Shown piece by piece: positions 17,321 to 24,969 of a stretch of 64,000 nucleotides of DNA. Location: contig NZ_QMBP01000019.1 of NCBI RefSeq assembly GCF_003289945.1, positions 62,001-126,000 of the forward strand, written 5' to 3'. A program made the translations under genes and the position numbers. Source of the DNA: Mesorhizobium hawassense. GTDB taxonomy: Bacteria; Pseudomonadota; Alphaproteobacteria; Rhizobiales; Rhizobiaceae. Below the pieces are notes generated by a model. It saw only the letters and a list, made by a program, of their open reading frames with translations, was not told the origin of the DNA and made no database searches. Numbering within the stretch: the stretch's first letter is position 1; the number at the start of each line of letters is the position of its first letter.

Positions 17321-18346
17321 ATGAGCGAACGTCTCGAAGATATCGCCACCGCGATGGTGAGCGGCGGCAAGGGCCTTTTGGCCGCCGATGAAAGCTCCGG
17401 CACGATCAAGAAGCGCTTCGACGTCATCGGCGTCGAATCGACCGCCGATAGCCGGCGCGACTACCGCGAGATGATGTTCCGCGCCAAGGACGCGATGACC
17501 ACGTACATCTCCGGCGTCATCCTCTATGACGAGACCATCCGCCAGAAGGCCGCCGACGGCACGCCGCTGGTCGACATCATTAAGGCTTCCGGTGCCATTC
17601 CGGGCATCAAGGTCGATCTTGGCGCCAAGCCGCTGGCCGGCTATCCCGGCGACACCGTCACCGAAGGCCTGGACGGCTTGCGCGAGCGCCTGGCGGATTA
17701 CTACAAGCTCGGCGCCCGCTTCGCCAAATGGCGCGCGGTGATCGACATCGACACCGGCAAGGGCGTCCCTTCGGCCAATTCGATCGCTTCAAACACCCAT
17801 GCGCTGGCCCGCTATGCCGCGCTTTGCCAGGAGGCCGGCATCGTGCCGATCGTCGAGCCGGAAGTGCTGATGGACGGCGCGCACTCGATCGACACCTGCT
17901 ACGACGTCTCCAGAGCGACGCTGGTGAAGCTCTATGATGAGCTCTACGCCGCCCGCGTCGTGCTGGAAGGCTCGATCCTTAAGCCGAACATGGTCATCTC
18001 GGGCAGAAAATCGGGCAAGACCGACAGCCCGGAGGAAGTCGCCGAGAAGACGATCAAGCTGTTCCGCGAGACAGTGCCTGCCGCGGTGCCCGGCATCGCC
18101 TTCCTCTCCGGCGGCCAGGAGGACGAGGAGGCGACTGCCAATCTCAACGCCATCAACGCCATCGGGCCGCATCCGTGGAAGCTCACCTTCTCCTACGGCC
18201 GCGCCCTGCAGGCCGCGCCGCAGAAGGCCTGGAGCGGCAAGGCATCGAACGTTGCCGCTGGCCAGGCCGCCTTCACCCACCGCGCCCATATGAACCATCT
18301 GGCGGCGCTTGGAAAATGGCAGCCGGCGCTGGAAAAGGCCGCCTGA
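17321..18346 (+). CDS. Class I fructose-bisphosphate aldolase
   Basis: 341 residues. GLLAADESSGTIKKRF near the start, ARFAKWRAVIDI with the family lysine, LEGSILKPNMVISG carrying the probable Schiff-base lysine, and PGIAFLSGGQ are class I aldolase motifs. Cleaves fructose-1,6-bisphosphate to two triose phosphates without metal. ATG 17321 follows TAGGAGAG. Same-strand neighbour of pgk; terminator follows directly. Confidence 0.95.
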   Translation: MSERLEDIATAMVSGGKGLLAADESSGTIKKRFDVIGVESTADSRRDYREMMFRAKDAMTTYISGVILYDETIRQKAADGTPLVDIIKASGAIPGIKVDLGAKPLAGYPGDTVTEGLDGLRERLADYYKLGARFAKWRAVIDIDTGKGVPSANSIASNTHALARYAALCQEAGIVPIVEPEVLMDGAHSIDTCYDVSRATLVKLYDELYAARVVLEGSILKPNMVISGRKSGKTDSPEEVAEKTIKLFRETVPAAVPGIAFLSGGQEDEEATANLNAINAIGPHPWKLTFSYGRALQAAPQKAWSGKASNVAAGQAAFTHRAHMNHLAALGKWQPALEKAA

Positions 18347-18369
18347 CGCTATCCTTATCGATCGGTTGA

Positions 18370-18401
18370 AAACCCGGGCTTTGCAGCCCGGGTTTTGTTT
18401 T
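18370..18401 (+). terminator. Rho-independent terminator of the aldolase gene
   Basis: AACCCGGGCT, loop TTGC, AGCCCGGGTT followed by TTGTTTTTT. 24 bases after the aldolase stop. Confidence 0.95.
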
Positions 18402-18499
18402 TTGCTGATCGCATTCCTACCTGATGCAGCGAAACGCGGCAGCGATGTCGGATCGCGCCCATGTCGAACGTCCTTGGCAGGAGAGGACAGGAGATGGTC

Positions 18500-19240
18500 A
18501 TGCATCGCAATGCCGTGGTTTCGCGCGACCACTGGTTCGAGGCGCACAGAAAGCACCTCGAGCGCGAGAAGGAGCTGACACGGTTCCGCGACCTTGTCGC
18601 AGCGGAGCGGCGGCAGCTTCCCTGGTTCAAGCTGCGCAAGGACTATGTCTTCGAGAGCGAAGCCGGGCCGAAACGGCTTGGCGAGCTGTTCGCCGGCAAG
18701 AGCCAGCTGATCGTCTATCATTTCATGATGGCGCCCGGTTGCGACCACCGTTGCCAGGGCTGCTCGTTCCTCGCCGACCATATCGACGGCGCCAACCAGC
18801 ATCTGAAACATCACGACGTGTCACTGGTCGTGGTCGCGCGCGCGCCGCTGGCCGAGATCCTGCCCTACAAGCAGCGCATGGGCTGGAAGTTCGACTGGGT
18901 GTCGTCCTATGCGTCCGACTTCAACTTCGACCTGCAGGTTTCCTTCACCGACAAGCAGATCGCCGCCGGCGAAACCACCTACAATTTCGAGAAGCGTCCG
19001 TTGCGGTCGAAAGACCTGCCCGGCACCAGCATCTTTTATCGCAACGAGTGCGGCGACATCTTCCTCACCCTCATGTCGCGCGCCCGCGGCGGCGACGCTC
19101 TGATCGGCGCCTATCATTATCTCGACATGACGCCCAAGGGTCGCGACGAGGCCGGCCCCTATCACAGCCTGATGGACTGGGTGCGTCTCCACGACGAATA
19201 CCAGGACAAGACCGAGGACCGGCCGGACTGCTGCGCGTAA
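18500..19240 (+). CDS. DUF899 thioredoxin-like protein
   Basis: 246 residues. Carries the DUF899 pattern: RFRDLVAAERRQLPW, YVFESEAGPKRL, LIVYHFMMAPGCDHRCQGCSFLADH, and a C-terminal MDWVRLHDEY. The CxxxCxxC cluster in the PGCDHRCQGCS segment sits where thioredoxin-fold proteins have their redox site. Enzymatic role not established. ATG 18500 is chosen because CAGGAG lies seven bases upstream; 18494 is the alternative. Confidence 0.85.
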   Translation: MHRNAVVSRDHWFEAHRKHLEREKELTRFRDLVAAERRQLPWFKLRKDYVFESEAGPKRLGELFAGKSQLIVYHFMMAPGCDHRCQGCSFLADHIDGANQHLKHHDVSLVVVARAPLAEILPYKQRMGWKFDWVSSYASDFNFDLQVSFTDKQIAAGETTYNFEKRPLRSKDLPGTSIFYRNECGDIFLTLMSRARGGDALIGAYHYLDMTPKGRDEAGPYHSLMDWVRLHDEYQDKTEDRPDCCA

Positions 19241-19305
19241 TCGGCCTCGTTCACCTTGGCCGAAACATGCGCTAATGGCTTTCAGGTCACGCCAACGGAA
19301 CCGCC

Positions 19306-20028
19306 ATGCAGCGCCTGCTTGCCCTCCTCACCTGGCTCGCCTTCCCGGTCTATGTCTGGCAGGGGCTTGGCGTGCGCCGCCGCACCAGCCGCATGTTGCC
19401 GGCGCAAGGCCCGGTCATGCATGAGATCGCGGGCAACGCCCCAATCATCTCCCTGCTGGTTTTGGGCGACTCGTCCGCCGCGTCGGTCGGCATCGAGCAA
19501 TCCGAATATGGGCTCGCCGCGCAGCTTGCTCGCCTGATCGCCGAGCGCACCGGCAGCGCCGTGCGCTGGCGCGCCGCCGGCTTCAATTCCGCGACATCCG
19601 GCCAGATCCGCGATTATGTCCTGCCCAACCTGTCGGCCGACCCGTGGACGCATATCGTGCTCGCCATCGGCACCAACGACACCAAGAATTTTCATTCCGT
19701 GCCGCGCTTCAAGAAGGAATTCGGCGGCCTGCTCTACGCGCTGCGCGCCAAATGGCCGGAAGCGCGCGTGGTGTGGTCGCCGGTGCTGGAGTTCACCCGC
19801 GCGCCGGCAATGCCGCCATTGCTCGGCAAAATCCTCGAAATCCGCGCTGGCGCGATGAACCGCATGGGCGTGCGGCTCTGCAACGAGCGCGGCGCAATCG
19901 CCGCCGCCCGCCTGCCGATCACCAATCCCGAGGCCGGCTTTGCCTCCGATGGTTTTCATGCTTCGGCGGCGGGCTATCGCGCCTGGGCGGAGCATCTGCT
20001 GGATTTTGTGCTGGGCCAACTGCGCTGA
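19306..20028 (+). CDS. SGNH/GDSL hydrolase
   Basis: 240 residues. Hydrophobic N-terminus (MQRLLALLTWLAFPVYVWQG) suggests an inner-membrane anchor or signal. Block I VLGDSSAAS has the catalytic Ser, block III AIGTNDTKN the oxyanion Asn, and block V ASDGFHASAAGY the catalytic Asp/His. Likely a lipase/esterase or acyl-thioesterase acting at the envelope. Followed by intergenic repeat A. Confidence 0.88.
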   Translation: MQRLLALLTWLAFPVYVWQGLGVRRRTSRMLPAQGPVMHEIAGNAPIISLLVLGDSSAASVGIEQSEYGLAAQLARLIAERTGSAVRWRAAGFNSATSGQIRDYVLPNLSADPWTHIVLAIGTNDTKNFHSVPRFKKEFGGLLYALRAKWPEARVVWSPVLEFTRAPAMPPLLGKILEIRAGAMNRMGVRLCNERGAIAAARLPITNPEAGFASDGFHASAAGYRAWAEHLLDFVLGQLR

Positions 20029-20033
20029 GGTAT

Positions 20034-20162
20034 GTTGAGATTCAGGTCAGGGCGAGCCGAGAATTGCGGCTTCCGAGAACCGGAGCGGAGCGTACTTAAG
20101 TACGTGAGCACCGGAAGCGCAGGAAGCTGCTATTCGCAGGCCGCCCTCACCTGAATATCGAC
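20034..20162. repeat. Long hairpin repeat, copy A (uninterrupted)
   Basis: About 129 bases. Ends are inverted: GTTGAGATTCAGGTCAGG at the left and CCTCACCTGAATATCGAC at the right. The centre is the perfect palindrome GTACTTAAGTAC (20092-20103), flanked by two CCGG sites. The whole element can fold into one long imperfect hairpin. Copies B (23369) and C (28723) each carry an extra palindromic insert. Confidence 0.9.
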
Positions 20163-20168
20163 GTACCT

Positions 20169-20330
20169 CTAGGCCCAGTGGCCGAGGACGGCGGCCAGCG
20201 AGATCGCGGCCATGGCAAGCAGCGCCAGCTTCCAGAAATCGCCGCGCCGCTTCAGCCCCGGCCAGCCGAGTGGCTTGATGACCTGGATCAGCATGATGCC
20301 GCAGATGACAAGGGCGAGCAGTTTCGTCAT
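20169..20330 (-). CDS. Small two-pass membrane protein
   Basis: 53 residues, read directly from sequence. Starts MTKLLALVICGIMLIQVIKP, then a polar LGWPGLKRRGDFWK loop, then AISLAAVLGHW; two hydrophobic helices of 15-20 residues. Family-like in rhizobia (recalled), function unknown. Its stop codon lies seven bases past the end of repeat A, and it is divergent from the operator-bearing region at 20466. Confidence 0.7.
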   Translation of the reverse strand: MTKLLALVICGIMLIQVIKPLGWPGLKRRGDFWKLALLAMAAISLAAVLGHWA

Positions 20331-20465
20331 GCCGCCTTTGACCAGCAATGCCCGCGCCTGTCAAAGCCGTTCTCGGCGCCACTGCGCGGTCGCAACACCC
20401 TGACAAAATGCGCGTCTCCCAGCTTCTCGTCAGGCTTTGCGGCGCTTTCTTCCGTACACTGCCAA

Positions 20466-20491
20466 CCTCCTGACAGACTGCTGTCAGGAGG
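20466..20491. promoter_or_regulatory. Perfect palindromic operator 1
   Basis: CCTCCTGACAG, spacer ACTG, CTGTCAGGAGG: an 11-base perfect inverted repeat. It lies 42 bases upstream of the DUF1127-like gene. The same sequence with one mismatch is at 20810, upstream of the gene next to a WYL regulator (21336). Likely the binding site of that regulator (inference). Confidence 0.75.
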
Positions 20492-20533
20492 GGTGTGAGA
20501 TACTCTCCTCATCGAAAAGAGAGGAGTCAGGTT

Positions 20534-20698
20534 ATGAACGGTTTCACCATCCTGCGCAGCGTGCAGCACTATGTCGGCAGGATCCGCACGGTGCGCAACG
20601 ACCTCCGCACCCAGCGTTTTCTGAACACCTTGCCGGCGGATATCCGCAAGGACATCGGCTGGCCGGACCTTTACACCGGCCGCGTGCGCGAAAACTGA
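20534..20698 (+). CDS. Small DUF1127-like protein
   Basis: 54 residues, MNGFTILRSVQHYVGRIRTV ... FLNTLPADIRKDIGWPDLY. The C-terminal L..L....RKDIG pattern is that of DUF1127 proteins, small Arg-rich proteins implicated in RNA and phosphate metabolism in alphaproteobacteria. ATG 20534 follows AGAGAGGAGTCAGG. Sits downstream of the operator palindrome at 20466, so it may be under WYL-regulator control. Confidence 0.75.
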   Translation: MNGFTILRSVQHYVGRIRTVRNDLRTQRFLNTLPADIRKDIGWPDLYTGRVREN

Positions 20699-20809
20699 AA
20701 TTTTGGCGCCGCGACTTGGATTGTGGCGGCGCCGCGCCCAGATGTAATGACAGCCAGTGATGTTGAGTTTCGGGAAAGAAGCGTTTGTTCGCCGGTAGCT
20801 TCGCCGCAG

Positions 20810-20835
20810 CCTCCTGACAGTATGTTGTCAGGAGG
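20810..20835. promoter_or_regulatory. Palindromic operator 2
   Basis: CCTCCTGACAG, spacer TATG, TTGTCAGGAGG: ten-base arms matching operator 1 at 20466, with the same spacing. 71 bases upstream of the gene at 20907, which leads into the WYL regulator gene. Confidence 0.75.
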
Positions 20836-20906
20836 CATGCGGTATTTGGAGCAGCTTAGATCCTGACATCAACGAACATGAACCGACTATCCGGAGTAAT
20901 CCGCGT

Positions 20907-21317
20907 ATGGTGAAAAGCTGGAACGACAGGCTGAACACGGCGGGCATCAACGGCGTCAAGCCGTCGCCGCGTACGGTCGGCGATGTCGTTGAAGGCCAGC
21001 CGATGCTGGTGCCGACCGCACGCCAAGTCGACGACTTCATCCGCTCGATCCCCGAAGGGGTGGAGATGGATGTTCGTGCGCTGCGAACCGCTCTAGCTGT
21101 CGAGCATGGCGCCGAAGTGACATGTCCAGTCACGATCGGCTATCATCTTCGCACCGTTGCCGAGGCAGCTCACGAGGATCTTGAGCGCGGCATGGCGCTG
21201 AGCGATGTCGCGCCGTTCTGGCGTGTGCTGGATGCGCAAACGCCGACCACGGGCCGACTGTCCTTCGGGGCGAAATTCGTTGCCGCGCAGCGCAAGCGCG
21301 AAGGGCTGAAGCCATAA
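20907..21317 (+). CDS. Conserved hypothetical protein, possibly MGMT/ATL-like
   Basis: 136 residues. The centre PTARQVDDFIRSIPEGVEMD...VRALRTALAVEHGAEVTCPVTIGYHLRTVAEAA and the PFWRVLD segment recall, from memory, a family annotated as MGMT-like (alkylguanine DNA transferase DNA-binding fold); the conserved TCPVTIG replaces the true active-site PCHR, so alkyl transfer is not supported. No membrane segment. Downstream of operator 2 and 18 bases before the WYL regulator, so probably one operon. Confidence 0.65.
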   Translation: MVKSWNDRLNTAGINGVKPSPRTVGDVVEGQPMLVPTARQVDDFIRSIPEGVEMDVRALRTALAVEHGAEVTCPVTIGYHLRTVAEAAHEDLERGMALSDVAPFWRVLDAQTPTTGRLSFGAKFVAAQRKREGLKP

Positions 21318-21335
21318 ACCCCGGGGGAGAAACCG

Positions 21336-22055
21336 ATGCGTCGCGCCGACAGGCTTTTCCAGATCGTCCAGCATTTACGGGGTGGCCGGCTGGTCACCGC
21401 GCAGAAGCTCGGCACGTGGCTCGAGGTTTCCGAACGCACCATTTACCGCGACATAGCCGACCTGCAGTCGACCGGCGTGCCGATCGACGGCGAAGCGGGC
21501 GTCGGCTACATGATGAGGGAGGGCTTCGACCTTCCGCCGCTGATGTTCACACGTGACGAGATCGTGGCGCTGGTTGCCGGCGCCCGCATGGTGCGCGCCT
21601 TTGGCGGCGCCGCAATGGCAAGGGCCGCCGACGAGGCGCTGGTCAAGATCGGCGCCGTATTGCCGGACACCGAGAAGGACCGCATCGCCCGTACCGAGAT
21701 CCATACGCCGATGTGGGTGGTGAGCGACGCCGCGCGCGAGGCGATCGACCTCATCGAGCGCGCCGTCGAGAAGCGCCAAGTGCTGACCATCGACTATTCC
21801 GACGAGGCCGGCCGCGGCACCGCGCGCGACATCAGGCCCTTGGGCCTGTGGTTCTGGGGCAAGGTCTGGACCCTGGTCGCCTGGTGCGAGATGCGCGACG
21901 ACTTCCGCGCCTTCCGCATCGACCGCATTGCTTCGGTCGTGATCGCCGGCCGCATCTTCAAGCCGGAGCGCGGCAAGCAGCTTGCCGATTTCTACCGCGC
22001 CGTCGAGCGCAGCGAGGATTACGGCATGGCGCCCGACCGCGCCGCCCGGACGTGA
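21336..22055 (+). CDS. YafY/WYL-domain transcriptional regulator
   Basis: 239 residues. N-terminal HTH_11 domain (RRADRLFQIVQHLRGGRLVTAQKLGTWLEVSERTIYRDIADL) and a WYL domain at about 135-225 (LTIDYSDEAGRGTARDIRPLGLWFWGKVWTLVAWCEMRDDFRAFRIDRI). WYL regulators sense ligands, sometimes nucleic acid or metabolites, and usually repress or activate neighbours. The two palindromes at 20466 and 20810 are the natural operator candidates. Start ATG 21336 follows GGGGGAGA. Terminator at 22081. Confidence 0.88.
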   Translation: MRRADRLFQIVQHLRGGRLVTAQKLGTWLEVSERTIYRDIADLQSTGVPIDGEAGVGYMMREGFDLPPLMFTRDEIVALVAGARMVRAFGGAAMARAADEALVKIGAVLPDTEKDRIARTEIHTPMWVVSDAAREAIDLIERAVEKRQVLTIDYSDEAGRGTARDIRPLGLWFWGKVWTLVAWCEMRDDFRAFRIDRIASVVIAGRIFKPERGKQLADFYRAVERSEDYGMAPDRAART

Positions 22056-22080
22056 CTTCCTCCCAAGCCATTGTCCAACA

Positions 22081-22110
22081 AAAAAGCCCGCTCGAAAGCG
22101 GGCTTTTTTG
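22081..22110. terminator. Bidirectional terminator between convergent genes
   Basis: AAAAAGCCCGCT, loop CGAA, AGCGGGCTTTTTT. T-runs on both strands, lying between the WYL regulator stop and the stop of the gene at 22127. Confidence 0.9.
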
Positions 22111-22126
22111 TTGAACCTCGAGACGC

Positions 22127-22819
22127 TCACTCCTCGTCTTCGTCCTTATCCTTCGACTTGAGCGCCGAGAGCTTGGCGAAGACGGCGTTGGCGTCGAGCT
22201 CCTGATCCTCGTCCTTCGGCTTCTCGGGCGCCGGCACCAGCCTTTCGGTAAGTGCTGCGGGCAGCAGCGTGTCGCCGACGGGCTGCGCCGGCTCGCGGCC
22301 GCGCGAGGCGCGGTTGACCTCGAGGTCGAGGTCGATCTGCGAGGTGAGGCCGAGCGTCACCGGATCCATCGGCTGCAGATTGGCCGAGTTCCAGTGCTTG
22401 CGCTCGCGGATCTGCTCGATCGTCGATTTGGTGGTGCCGACGAGACGGGAGATCTGCGCGTCCTTGAGCTCCGGATGGTTGCGCACCAGCCAAAGGATAG
22501 CGTTCGGACGGTCCTGGCGCTTCGACAGCGGCGTGTAGCGGGGACCCTTGCGCTTCGATTCCGGCACGCGAACCTTGGGATCGGACAGTTTAAGCCGGTG
22601 GTTCGGGTCCTTCTCGCTGCGCGCGATCTCGTCGCGGGTGAGCTGACCGGTGATGATCGGGTCCATGCCCTTGATGCCCTGCGCCGACTCGCCGTCGGCG
22701 ATCGCCTTGACCTCGAGCGGGTGCAGCCCGCAGAACTGCGCGATCTGCTCGAAGGAGAGCGCGGTGTTGTCGACCAGCCAGACGGCGGTCGCCTTGGGCA
22801 TCAGCAGCGAATTGGCCAT
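22127..22819 (-). CDS. trcR: Cell-cycle transcriptional regulator TrcR (DUF1013)
   Basis: 230 residues. MANSLLMPKATAVWLVDNTALSFEQIAQFCGLHPLEVKAIADG is the strongly conserved DUF1013 start, followed by a second helix-turn-helix-like region (RPNAILWLVRNHPELKDAQISRLVGTTKSTIEQIRERKHW). The acidic C-terminus (KDKDEDEE) is variable. The family is described as a transcriptional regulator of cell-cycle genes in alphaproteobacteria (known, not tested here). ATG 22819 gives the family N-terminus; 22879 would add 20 residues. Confidence 0.88.
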   Translation of the reverse strand: MANSLLMPKATAVWLVDNTALSFEQIAQFCGLHPLEVKAIADGESAQGIKGMDPIITGQLTRDEIARSEKDPNHRLKLSDPKVRVPESKRKGPRYTPLSKRQDRPNAILWLVRNHPELKDAQISRLVGTTKSTIEQIRERKHWNSANLQPMDPVTLGLTSQIDLDLEVNRASRGREPAQPVGDTLLPAALTERLVPAPEKPKDEDQELDANAVFAKLSALKSKDKDEDEE

Positions 22820-22964
22820 ATCAAAAATCCTTCTCGTTCGCCCGCGTTCCCGCGCGGGCGGTGGTTTTAGAGCCACCAAAATGGGAAATTCGCGGCCTGT
22901 ATAAACGCTCCCTCAAATTTTCGCAATGTTTTTGGGAAGGGCAGTGAACCGCCCTAAAAAGACA

Positions 22965-22994
22965 AAACCCGCTGGACGAGGTCCAGCGGGCTTG
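22965..22994 (-). terminator. Terminator of the DUF1127 gene
   Basis: On the minus strand: AGCCCGCTGGAC, loop CTC, GTCCAGCGGGTTTT then GTCTTTTT. About 78 bases after the DUF1127 stop. Confidence 0.85.
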
Positions 22995-23071
22995 GAACCG
23001 GAAACGAAGCAAGCGTCTCGACGGCTCTGGCTTGCCTGTCCAGCCCGGCCTTGCGGTCGGGCTGCGTCTGA

Positions 23072-23212
23072 TTACACCGCCTGGCGGGCGATGCGCTCGA
23101 TGTCGGCGCGGCTGATGCCGAGGTCGCTCAACTGACGGGCGTTGAGCTTGTTCAGCTCACGCACGGTTTCGTTGTACATGCGCCACTTACGGAAAGCATT
23201 GATCGGATTCAT
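23072..23212 (-). CDS. DUF1127 small protein
   Basis: 46 residues, MNPINAFRKWRMYNETVRELNKLNARQLSDLGISRADIERIARQAV. This is a textbook DUF1127 protein: Arg-rich helix and LSDLGISRADIERIAR. Members of the family affect RNA turnover and phosphate response in alphaproteobacteria (known). The start chosen at 23212 gives the family length; longer in-frame starts would only add a leader with no support. Its terminator is at 22965. Confidence 0.9.
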   Translation of the reverse strand: MNPINAFRKWRMYNETVRELNKLNARQLSDLGISRADIERIARQAV

Positions 23213-23368
23213 TGAATTTCTCCAGTCGTTTGATGAAATCGTTCGATGCCGTGTAAATAGGCATGACTGCCCAAGAAATGAACGGACGCTTTTGCATGGC
23301 CGCAATGCGTTTTGTGCATTGCAGCATTAAGCTTCGTTCAGCTTGGAACTAGCGACATGCGCCGACCC

Positions 23369-23579
23369 AGGATGGGTCGAGATTCAGGTCAGGCCGAGTC
23401 GAAAATGGTGGGCTTTGAGAACCGGAGCGGAGCGTACTTAAGTACGTGAGCACCGGCCTACGCCGGCCGTAGCCCTAGTTTAATTGCTGCGCCACAATGA
23501 ATGGCTTCGGCCGGCGAAGGCCGGAAGCGCAGAAGGCTGGCATTTGCAGGCCGGCCTCACCTGAATATCGACCCATCCT
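23369..23579. repeat. Long hairpin repeat, copy B, interrupted by palindromic insert
   Basis: Outer arms AGGATGGGTCGAGATTCAGGT and ACCTGAATATCGACCCATCCT match copy A and extend it by about eight bases each side. The central GTACTTAAGTAC is intact, but a 68-base insert follows the right-hand CCGG (see 23457). The right arm overlaps the stop codon of the quinone reductase gene at 23578. Confidence 0.85.
23457..23524. mobile_element. Miniature palindromic insert in repeat B, flanked by CCGG
   Basis: Starts after CCGG at 23453-23456 and ends with CCGG at 23521-23524. Ends are near-perfect inverted repeats, CCGGCCTACGCCGGCCGTAG and (inverted) CCGGCCTTCGCCGGCCGAAG; the middle is an unrelated AT-richer spacer. 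Removing 68 bases restores copy A exactly at that point. Fits a non-autonomous MITE-like element with a 4-base target duplication; no transposase seen. Confidence 0.65.
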
Positions 23580-24585
23580 AGCCGACGTCGAGGACGATCT
23601 TGCCGATATGCTCGCCCTCTTCCATCCGCTCATGCGCCCGCCAGGCTTCGGTCAGCGGAAAGATCATGTCCATGACGGGGGCAACCTTGCGCGTGCCGAG
23701 CAGCGGCCACACCTGCGCTTCGAGCGCAGCAGCGATGGCGGCCTTGAACTCGACGGTGCGCGGGCGAAGCGTCGAGCCGGTGTGCGTCAGCCGCTTCACC
23801 ATGATCTTGGAAAAGTCGGCGCTGGCCACGGCACCGGCCTGGACCGCGATCTGGACGATGCGCCCTTCAACGGCCGCGGCATCGTAGTTGCGCCCGACAT
23901 AATCGCCGCCGACCATATCGAGGATGACGTCGGCGCCTTTCTTCTCGGTCGCGTCCTTCACCGCGGCGACGAAATCCTCCTCGCGATAGTTGATAGCCCG
24001 GTCGGCGCCGAGCGTCAGACAGGCGTCGCATTTCTCCTTGCTGCCGGCGGTCGTGATGACATAGGCGCCGAAGGCCGAGGCGAGCTGGATGGCGGTGGTG
24101 CCGATGCCGGACGAGCCGCCATGGACAAGCAGCGTCTCGCCCTTCTTAAGGCCGCCGCGTTCGAACACATTGTGCCAGATGGTGAAGTAGTTTTCCGGCA
24201 CCGCCGCGGCTTCCGAATGCGTGAAGCCTGCAGGCAACGGCAGCACGCTGCCGGCGTGCACCTTGACATATTCGGCATAGCCGCCGCCGGGCGTCAGCGC
24301 GCAGACCCGGTCGCCGATTCGCCAGCGCGATATCTGGTCGCCAAGTGCCGCGATTTCGCCCGAAGCTTCGAGACCGGGCAGGTCGGAAGCGCCGGGCGGC
24401 GGCGGATAGGCGCCCTTGCGCTGCTGCACGTCCGGCCGGTTGACGCCGGCCGCGTGCACCCGGATCAGCACTTCGCCCGGACCAGGGACAGGCACGTCAC
24501 GGGTTTCCGGCTTCAACACCCTGGGACCGCCGGGCTGCGAAATCGCGATGGCCGTCATCTTTGCCGAAATCTTCACACTTGCCAT
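23578..24585 (-). CDS. Quinone oxidoreductase-like NAD(P)H dehydrogenase (MDR family, PIG3/Qor type)
   Basis: 335 residues. GroES-like N-domain with HAAGVNRPDVQQRKGAYPPPPG and LPGLEASGEI, then a Rossmann domain with LVHGGSSGIGTTAIQLASAFGA and GADRAINYREEDF. No zinc-ligand Cys/His set, so a zinc-independent medium-chain reductase that reduces quinones or enones with NADPH. The stop codon lies inside repeat copy B. An alternative start is ATG 24558. Divergent from the DUF1192 gene. Confidence 0.88.
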   Translation of the reverse strand: MASVKISAKMTAIAISQPGGPRVLKPETRDVPVPGPGEVLIRVHAAGVNRPDVQQRKGAYPPPPGASDLPGLEASGEIAALGDQISRWRIGDRVCALTPGGGYAEYVKVHAGSVLPLPAGFTHSEAAAVPENYFTIWHNVFERGGLKKGETLLVHGGSSGIGTTAIQLASAFGAYVITTAGSKEKCDACLTLGADRAINYREEDFVAAVKDATEKKGADVILDMVGGDYVGRNYDAAAVEGRIVQIAVQAGAVASADFSKIMVKRLTHTGSTLRPRTVEFKAAIAAALEAQVWPLLGTRKVAPVMDMIFPLTEAWRAHERMEEGEHIGKIVLDVG

Positions 24586-24698
24586 GGCTTTCCGTCTTTC
24601 CTCATGCCGATCCGTCGCCGGCCGTTTGCGTCGACGCCCATGCCCTATGTATGCTTATTGCCAAACCAGGCAAATGGCCAAGTAAGGGAGGAGCGACG

Positions 24699-24893
24699 AT
24701 GGCGATCTTCGACGACGAACCCAGGAAAAAGCCGCGGCCGCACGAGATCGGCCAGGACCTGTCGCTGCTGTCCGTCGACGAGTTGTCGGAGCGCATCGCG
24801 CTGCTGCGCGACGAGATCGCCAGGCTGGAAGCCGAGCGGGCCGCCAAGGGCGCCACCAAATCCGCCGCCGACGCGTTGTTCCGCCGCGGATGA
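24699..24893 (+). CDS. DUF1192 protein
   Basis: 64 residues, MAIFDDEPRKKPRPHEIGQDLSLLSVDELSERIALLRDEIARLEAERAAK. Matches DUF1192: an N-terminal DDE-P segment, then a short leucine-zipper-like coiled coil. ATG 24699 follows GGGAGGAG. Function unknown; the conserved neighbour of Qor-like genes in rhizobia. Confidence 0.85.
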   Translation: MAIFDDEPRKKPRPHEIGQDLSLLSVDELSERIALLRDEIARLEAERAAKGATKSAADALFRRG

Positions 24894-24969
24894 TTTTGTC
24901 GGCGCGCGCCGCCGAAAAGCCCCAATACGTCTGTCTTCAGACCCTGCGCCCCGAACCCCGGACCAAGCG

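Noticed and set aside
23497..24969. N-terminal extension of the MFS gene to 23497
   Set aside because: The extra part is antisense to the Qor-like reductase and part of repeat B; the MFS protein starts naturally at 24970 with its first membrane helix.
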